From Gammaproteobacteria bacterium (lineage in GTDB: Bacteria; Pseudomonadota; Gammaproteobacteria; S012-40), in assembly GCA_015491615.1 (NCBI GenBank), contig WFVN01000286.1, positions 1-9,576 of the forward strand: a stretch of DNA of 9,576 nt, given 5' to 3'. The notes under the pieces were generated by a model. It worked only from the letters and a program-made list of their open reading frames with translations, did no database searches and was not told the DNA's origin. Positions 5,866 through 9,576 of the stretch are shown here, piece by piece. The position numbers and the translations under genes were made by a program. The number at the start of each line of letters is the position of its first letter. The stretch's first letter is position 1.

Positions 5866-7499
5866 CAGACATCGACACCGTTCCCACCACCCCCTTCGAC
5901 GACCAGCGCCCCGGCACCTCCGGTCTGCGCAAGAAGGTCACCGTCTTCCAACGGCCCCACTACCTGGAGAACTTCGTCCAGGCCATCTTCGACGCCGTGC
6001 CGCCCGACCCACACCGTCCATTGGTCCTGGGCGGGGACGGGCGCTACTACAACCGTACCGCCATCCAGACCATCCTGCGCATGGCCGCCGCCAACGGCGT
6101 CTCCCGGCTGTTGGTGGGGCGCGGCGGGCTCCTCTCCACCCCGGCCGCCTCCTGCGTCATCCGCAAGCACGGCGCCTTCGGCGGCATCATCCTCTCGGCC
6201 AGCCACAACCCGGGCGGCCCCGAGGGGGACTTCGGCATCAAATTCAACACCGAGAACGGCGGCCCGGCACCGGAAAAGATCACCGAGGCCATCTACCGAC
6301 ACACCCGGGAGATCGACCGCTACCGCATCCTCGCGGAGGCGCCCGAGGTGGACCTGGAGCGCCTTGGCGAGACGCAACTGGGGGAGATGCAGGTCACCGT
6401 CATCGACCCGGTGGCCGACTACACCGAACTCATGGAGCGCTTGTTCGACTTCGAGGCCATCCGTGCCCTCTTCGCCGGCGGCTTCCGCCTCTGCTACGAC
6501 GCCATGCACGCGGTCACCGGGCCCTACGCCCACGAAATCCTGGAGCGGCGCCTGGGGGCCCCGGCGGGTACCGTCATCCACGGTACCCCCCTGGAGGACT
6601 TCGGCGGCGGCCACCCGGATCCCAACCTCACCTACGCCAAAGAGCTGGTGGAGCGCCTCTACGGGCCCGACGCCCCGGACATGGGCGCCGCCTCCGACGG
6701 CGACGGGGATCGCAACATGATCCTCGGGCGCGCCTTCTACGTCAGCCCCTCGGACAGCCTCGCCCTCCTCGCCGCCCACCACCGCGCCGCTCCCGGCTAC
6801 GACCGGCCCCTCGCCGGCGTCGCCCGCTCCATGCCCACCAGCCGGGCGGTGGACCGGGTCGCCCGCGCGCTGGGCATCCCCTGCTACGAGACCCCCACCG
6901 GCTGGAAATTCTTCGGCAACCTCCTGGACGCCGGCCGCATCACCCTGTGCGGCGAGGAGAGCTTCGGGACCGGCTCGGATCACGTGCGGGAGAAGGACGG
7001 TCTGTGGGCGGTGCTATTCTGGCTCAACGTGGTGGCACGGGAAAAACGGGCCGTGGGCGACATCGTCCGCGCCCACTGGCGCCGCTTCGGACGCGACTAC
7101 TACTCCCGCCACGACTACGAGGCGGTGGACACCGACGCCGCCCACGGCCTCATGGACCACCTCCGCGAACGGCTGTCCGAGCTGCCCGGACGCACCTATG
7201 CCGGCCTCACCGTGGAAAAAGCGGACGACTTCGCCTACACCGATCCGGTGGACGGCTCGGTGAGCCACCATCAGGGCATCCGCATCCTCTTCCGGGAGGA
7301 CGCCCGCGCCGTCTTCCGCCTCTCCGGCACCGGCACCCAGGGGGCGACCCTGCGGGTCTATCTGGAACGCTACGAGGCCGACCCAAACCGCCTGGAGGCG
7401 GATACCCAACAGACCCTCGCCCAGGTCATCCAGGCGGCGCGCGAGATCGCCGAGATCCGTGAACGCCTGGAGCGGGAAGCCCCCACCGTCATCACCTGA
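5862..7499 (+). CDS. pgm: Phosphoglucomutase (alpha-D-glucose phosphate-specific)
   Basis: Cytosolic enzyme that interconverts glucose-1-phosphate and glucose-6-phosphate, linking glycogen, trehalose and sugar-nucleotide synthesis to glycolysis. At 545 residues it has the full length of the alpha-phosphohexomutase family member found in Agrobacterium, cyanobacteria and eukaryotes, recognised from the start PGTSGLRKKV. Motifs in order: phosphoserine loop LSASHNPGG (Ser114), metal loop DGDGDR (279-284), sugar-binding GEESFGTGSDH (from Gly364) and phosphate-binding RLSGTGTQG (from Arg486). All appear intact. The start is ATG 5862, where the family N-terminus begins and AGGA stands about 9 bases upstream; the frame stays open 47 codons further upstream but that part has no family similarity. 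The start overlaps a possible leader ORF (ATGA). The same strand and direction as gpmI suggest related carbohydrate roles, though a hairpin lies between them. Confidence 0.96.
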   Translation: MTDIDTVPTTPFDDQRPGTSGLRKKVTVFQRPHYLENFVQAIFDAVPPDPHRPLVLGGDGRYYNRTAIQTILRMAAANGVSRLLVGRGGLLSTPAASCVIRKHGAFGGIILSASHNPGGPEGDFGIKFNTENGGPAPEKITEAIYRHTREIDRYRILAEAPEVDLERLGETQLGEMQVTVIDPVADYTELMERLFDFEAIRALFAGGFRLCYDAMHAVTGPYAHEILERRLGAPAGTVIHGTPLEDFGGGHPDPNLTYAKELVERLYGPDAPDMGAASDGDGDRNMILGRAFYVSPSDSLALLAAHHRAAPGYDRPLAGVARSMPTSRAVDRVARALGIPCYETPTGWKFFGNLLDAGRITLCGEESFGTGSDHVREKDGLWAVLFWLNVVAREKRAVGDIVRAHWRRFGRDYYSRHDYEAVDTDAAHGLMDHLRERLSELPGRTYAGLTVEKADDFAYTDPVDGSVSHHQGIRILFREDARAVFRLSGTGTQGATLRVYLERYEADPNRLEADTQQTLAQVIQAAREIAEIRERLEREAPTVIT

Positions 7500-7545
7500 A
7501 CAACGGCCCGGGGATTGCTAACCCGTTCACAAAACCAGGGAACAC

Positions 7546-7565
7546 GAGGCCCGCACGCGGGTCTC
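7546..7565 (+). terminator. Hairpin between pgm and gpmI, weak terminator or leader structure
   Basis: GAGGCCCGCACGCGGGTCTC folds into an eight-pair stem (one G-U) with loop CACG. It lies 46 bases after the pgm stop. Only three T residues follow closely (ATGGTTTAG), so it is a poor Rho-independent terminator; it also sits 46 bases before the gpmI ATG and could be a leader hairpin or simply attenuate read-through. Confidence 0.35.
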
Positions 7566-7600
7566 ATGGTTTAGAATGAGTCTCAATCTCAACGAACAGC

Positions 7601-7605
7601 AAGGA
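7601..7605 (+). promoter_or_regulatory. Ribosome-binding site deciding the gpmI start
   Basis: AAGGA lies 6 bases before ATG 7612. The in-frame ATG at 7576 has no such site and adds 12 residues unlike the family, so 7612 is preferred. Confidence 0.65.
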
Positions 7606-7611
7606 CCATCC

Positions 7612-9213
7612 ATGGACACCTTCCACGCCCAACCGCCCCGACGACCGACCCTGCTCGTCATTCTCGATGGTGTTGGTCTGAATCCCAGCCGCGAGAACAA
7701 CGCCGTGGCCCTGGCCCACACCCCCAACCTGGACCGCTATTTCGCCCACCACCCACACACCGTCATCGAGGCCTCGGGCCGCGCCGTGGGCCTGCCCACC
7801 GGGCAGATGGGCAACTCCGAGGTGGGCCACACCACCCTCGGCGCCGGCGCCATCATCCGCCAGGACCTGGTACGCATCGACGACGCCGTCGCCGACGGCA
7901 CCTTCTTCGAGAACCCGGTCCTGTGCGCCGCCGCCGACAAGGCCGCCAAGGCGAACCGCCCGGTGCACCTCGTCGGCCTCGTCTCCGACGGCGGCGTGCA
8001 CGCCCACATCGACCACCTCATCGCCCTCATCCGTCTGTGCCGACAGGAAGGCGCGCGTCCGGTGGTGCACATGATCACCGACGGGCGCGACACGCCGCCC
8101 CAGTCCGCCCTCCAATACCTGGAACGCCTGGAGCCGGTCCTGACCGAGGCCGGCGGCGCCATCTACACCGTCAGCGGCCGTTACTACGCCATGGACCGGG
8201 ACCGCCGCTGGGAACGCACCGAGGCCGCCTGGCGCGCCATCGCCCTGGCCGAAGGCGAGCGCCGGGCCCCGGACGCGCGCACGGCCATCTGCCAGGCCTA
8301 CGCCGCCGGCGAGACGGACGAGTTCATCCGCCCCACCGTCCTCGAAGGGGCACAACCGCTGGACCCCCGCGACCAGGTCATCTTCTTCAATTTCCGCAAC
8401 GACCGCTCGCGCCAGCTCACCTACGCCCTCGCCGACAAGGACTTCGACCGTTTCGAGCGCGGTGAGTACCGGCCGGCAGCGGTGACCTGTCTCACCGAGT
8501 ACGACGCCCGCTTCCGGCTGCCGGTGGCCTTCCCGCCCGAGGCCCCGGAAACCACCCTGGCGGAAGTGATCAGCCAGGCGGGCATCCGCCAGTTCCACTG
8601 TGCGGAGACGGAGAAATACGCCCACGTCACTTTCTTCCTGAACGGTGGTCGTGAAGAGCCTTTCCCCGGCGAGGAACGCAAGATGATCCCCTCCCCCAAG
8701 GTGGCCACCTACGACCTGCAACCGGAGATGAGCGCCCCGGAAGTGGCGCGCACCGTGGTGGAGGCCATCGAGAGCAGTCGTTACGGCTTCATCGTCGTCA
8801 ACTTCGCCAATGGCGACATGGTCGGCCACACCGCCGTGCGCGAGGCGGTGATCCGCGCCGTGGAGGCGGTGGACCGGGCCGTGGGCGAGGTGCTGGACGC
8901 CGCCGTGGCGCACGGTTTCAGCGTCGTCCTCACCGCCGACCACGGCAACTGCGACGAAATGATCGACCCCATCACCGGCGAGCCCCACACCCAGCACACC
9001 GTGTACCCCGTCCCCTGCCTGATCATCGACGAAGTCCCCTGGCGTCTGGCCACCGGCGGTGGGCTCTCCAACATCGCCGCCACCATCCTCCAGCTCATGG
9101 GCCTGGAACGTCCCCAGGCCATGACCGGCGACTCACTCCTCCTCCAGGCACTGCCCACGCCACGGGTCGACGAGCGGGGCGACGAGGGCCTGGCCGCCTG
9201 CTCCGGGGTATGA
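7612..9213 (+). CDS. gpmI: 2,3-bisphosphoglycerate-independent phosphoglycerate mutase
   Basis: Cytosolic, metal-dependent (Mn-type) glycolytic/gluconeogenic enzyme converting 3-phosphoglycerate and 2-phosphoglycerate through a phosphoserine intermediate. At 533 residues it is somewhat longer than the usual 510-515. It has the alkaline-phosphatase-type fold with metal and catalytic motifs intact: VILDGVG (Asp19), MGNSEVGH with the nucleophile Ser69, substrate loop DGRDTPP (Asp157, Arg159, Asp160), NFRNDRSRQL, CAETEKYAHVTFF, GDMVGHT (Asp402, His406), TADHGNCDEM (Asp443, His444) and the late His in PHTQHT. The extra length is a short N-terminal segment and a C-terminal tail after LLLQAL that looks disordered and is probably not conserved. 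It follows pgm by 112 bases and is followed by a hairpin terminator. In many gammaproteobacteria envC lies next to gpmI; here it does not. Confidence 0.96.
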   Translation: MDTFHAQPPRRPTLLVILDGVGLNPSRENNAVALAHTPNLDRYFAHHPHTVIEASGRAVGLPTGQMGNSEVGHTTLGAGAIIRQDLVRIDDAVADGTFFENPVLCAAADKAAKANRPVHLVGLVSDGGVHAHIDHLIALIRLCRQEGARPVVHMITDGRDTPPQSALQYLERLEPVLTEAGGAIYTVSGRYYAMDRDRRWERTEAAWRAIALAEGERRAPDARTAICQAYAAGETDEFIRPTVLEGAQPLDPRDQVIFFNFRNDRSRQLTYALADKDFDRFERGEYRPAAVTCLTEYDARFRLPVAFPPEAPETTLAEVISQAGIRQFHCAETEKYAHVTFFLNGGREEPFPGEERKMIPSPKVATYDLQPEMSAPEVARTVVEAIESSRYGFIVVNFANGDMVGHTAVREAVIRAVEAVDRAVGEVLDAAVAHGFSVVLTADHGNCDEMIDPITGEPHTQHTVYPVPCLIIDEVPWRLATGGGLSNIAATILQLMGLERPQAMTGDSLLLQALPTPRVDERGDEGLAACSGV

Positions 9214-9228
9214 TTCGGGACACGCAGG

Positions 9229-9254
9229 GGACCGGAGCCGTGGGGCCCCGGTCC
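9229..9254 (+). terminator. Rho-independent terminator after gpmI
   Basis: GGACCGG (9229-9235) pairs perfectly with CCGGTCC (9248-9254), and an inner GCC/GGC can extend it after one mismatch. A T-rich stretch follows (TGTTTGCCTTT). It begins 15 bases after the gpmI stop. The T tract is interrupted, so efficiency may be moderate. Confidence 0.55.
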
Positions 9255-9260
9255 GAGTGT

Positions 9261-9290
9261 TTGCCTTTCACGACAGATTTGGCGCATAAT
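9261..9290 (+). promoter_or_regulatory. Sigma70-type promoter for the secreted protein gene
   Basis: -35 TTGCCT (9261-9266, 4 of 6) and -10 CATAAT (9285-9290, 5 of 6) are separated by 18 bases. The -35 box lies in the T-rich tail of the gpmI terminator. Transcription would start about 35 bases before the ATG at 9333. Confidence 0.5.
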
Positions 9291-9332
9291 TCCGTAACAA
9301 CGATAAGGAAAAACCGAGGACTCCGGTGCCCC

Positions 9333-9576
9333 ATGTCTAGGAAAGACACCCGCCCCGCCCTGTTTCTTTTGTTGCTCCTCTTGCCTTTCGCGAGCAACGC
9401 CCAAGGTCTCGAAACCGCTCAGGAATGGGCCTACGGCGACGGTTTCTACCAAGGCCGCAGCCTGCGCCTGGTCCAGGATGGCGGCACCTACCTGGGCGGC
9501 ACCCTGGGCGAATGGCGCAGCGGCCAGGCCCCGACCCGCATCGCCGGCGTCTTCCTCGGCTTCAAGGCCGGCGATG
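9333..9576 (+). CDS. Secreted protein of unknown function, 3' end beyond the window
   Basis: The first 81 codons of an open frame running off the right edge. The N-terminus is a clear Sec signal peptide: a charged MSRKDTRP, a hydrophobic core of Leu and Phe (residues 10-18), then ASNA followed by Gln with a likely cut after Ala23. There is no lipobox Cys. The visible mature part is rich in Gly and aromatic residues with short beta-like stretches (LETAQEWAYGDGFYQGRSL, LGGTLGEWR). I do not recognise the family; it is not EnvC, the periplasmic amidase activator that often follows gpmI, because the coiled-coil start of EnvC is absent. The start ATG has GAGGA 12 bases upstream, a long spacing. Third positions after the signal peptide are GC-rich like the neighbours. 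It probably opens a new transcription unit from the promoter at 9261-9290. Confidence 0.7.
   Translation, partial: MSRKDTRPALFLLLLLLPFASNAQGLETAQEWAYGDGFYQGRSLRLVQDGGTYLGGTLGEWRSGQAPTRIAGVFLGFKAGD

Noticed and set aside
5697..6983. Minus-strand open frame (428 codons) opposite pgm
   Set aside because: Antisense shadow of pgm, with low-complexity Gly/Val/Ala-rich translation.
7564..8997. Long minus-strand open frame (477 codons) opposite gpmI
   Set aside because: Antisense shadow of a gene with all catalytic motifs intact; low-complexity translation and no ribosome-binding site of note.

Overview
The window is a dense, GC-rich (roughly two-thirds G+C by eye) stretch of bacterial chromosome carrying ordinary housekeeping and metabolic genes. 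It looks like a free-living, high-GC gammaproteobacterium of the Chromatiales/Ectothiorhodospiraceae/Methylococcales sort. This placement is an inference from the combination of a Bpt-type leucyltransferase, an alphaproteobacterial/cyanobacterial-type phosphoglucomutase and a GpmI-type phosphoglycerate mutase, plus codon usage with almost uniform G/C third positions. I see no mobile element, CRISPR array, tRNA, rRNA or phage gene.

Layout, left to right. (1) The 3' part of bpt, the aspartate/glutamate leucyltransferase of the bacterial N-degron pathway, runs off the left edge. Its tail overlaps by 82 bp, on the opposite strand, the tail of an RNase Z-like metallo-beta-lactamase-fold hydrolase. 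(2) Divergently from the hydrolase, a CDP-alcohol phosphatidyltransferase and a HAD-IB phosphatase are coupled by a TGATG stop/start overlap. They read as a synthase/phosphatase pair for a phospholipid head group. (3) The HAD gene ends inside the end of a convergent small lipoprotein gene. (4) Divergent from the lipoprotein is a 550-residue AhpF-like flavoprotein disulfide reductase. Its N-terminal half has two thioredoxin folds, each keeping a CxxC motif. (5) A small acidic protein of unknown function follows on the minus strand. (6) An AT-richer divergent promoter region leads to phosphoglucomutase (pgm), preceded by a possible 43-codon leader ORF, and then to cofactor-independent phosphoglycerate mutase (gpmI), which ends at a hairpin terminator. 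(7) A new promoter starts a secreted protein of unknown function that is cut by the right edge.

Pgm (glucose-1-P/glucose-6-P) and GpmI (3-PG/2-PG) both serve central carbohydrate flow and lie in the same direction, but a hairpin and a 112-bp gap separate them, so co-transcription is uncertain. The other genes have no obvious common pathway. I found no convincing new multi-gene system. The items most worth following up are the dual-CxxC reductase without a neighbouring peroxiredoxin, the phosphatidyltransferase/HAD pair, the extensive bpt/RNase Z antisense overlap, and the small unknown genes.
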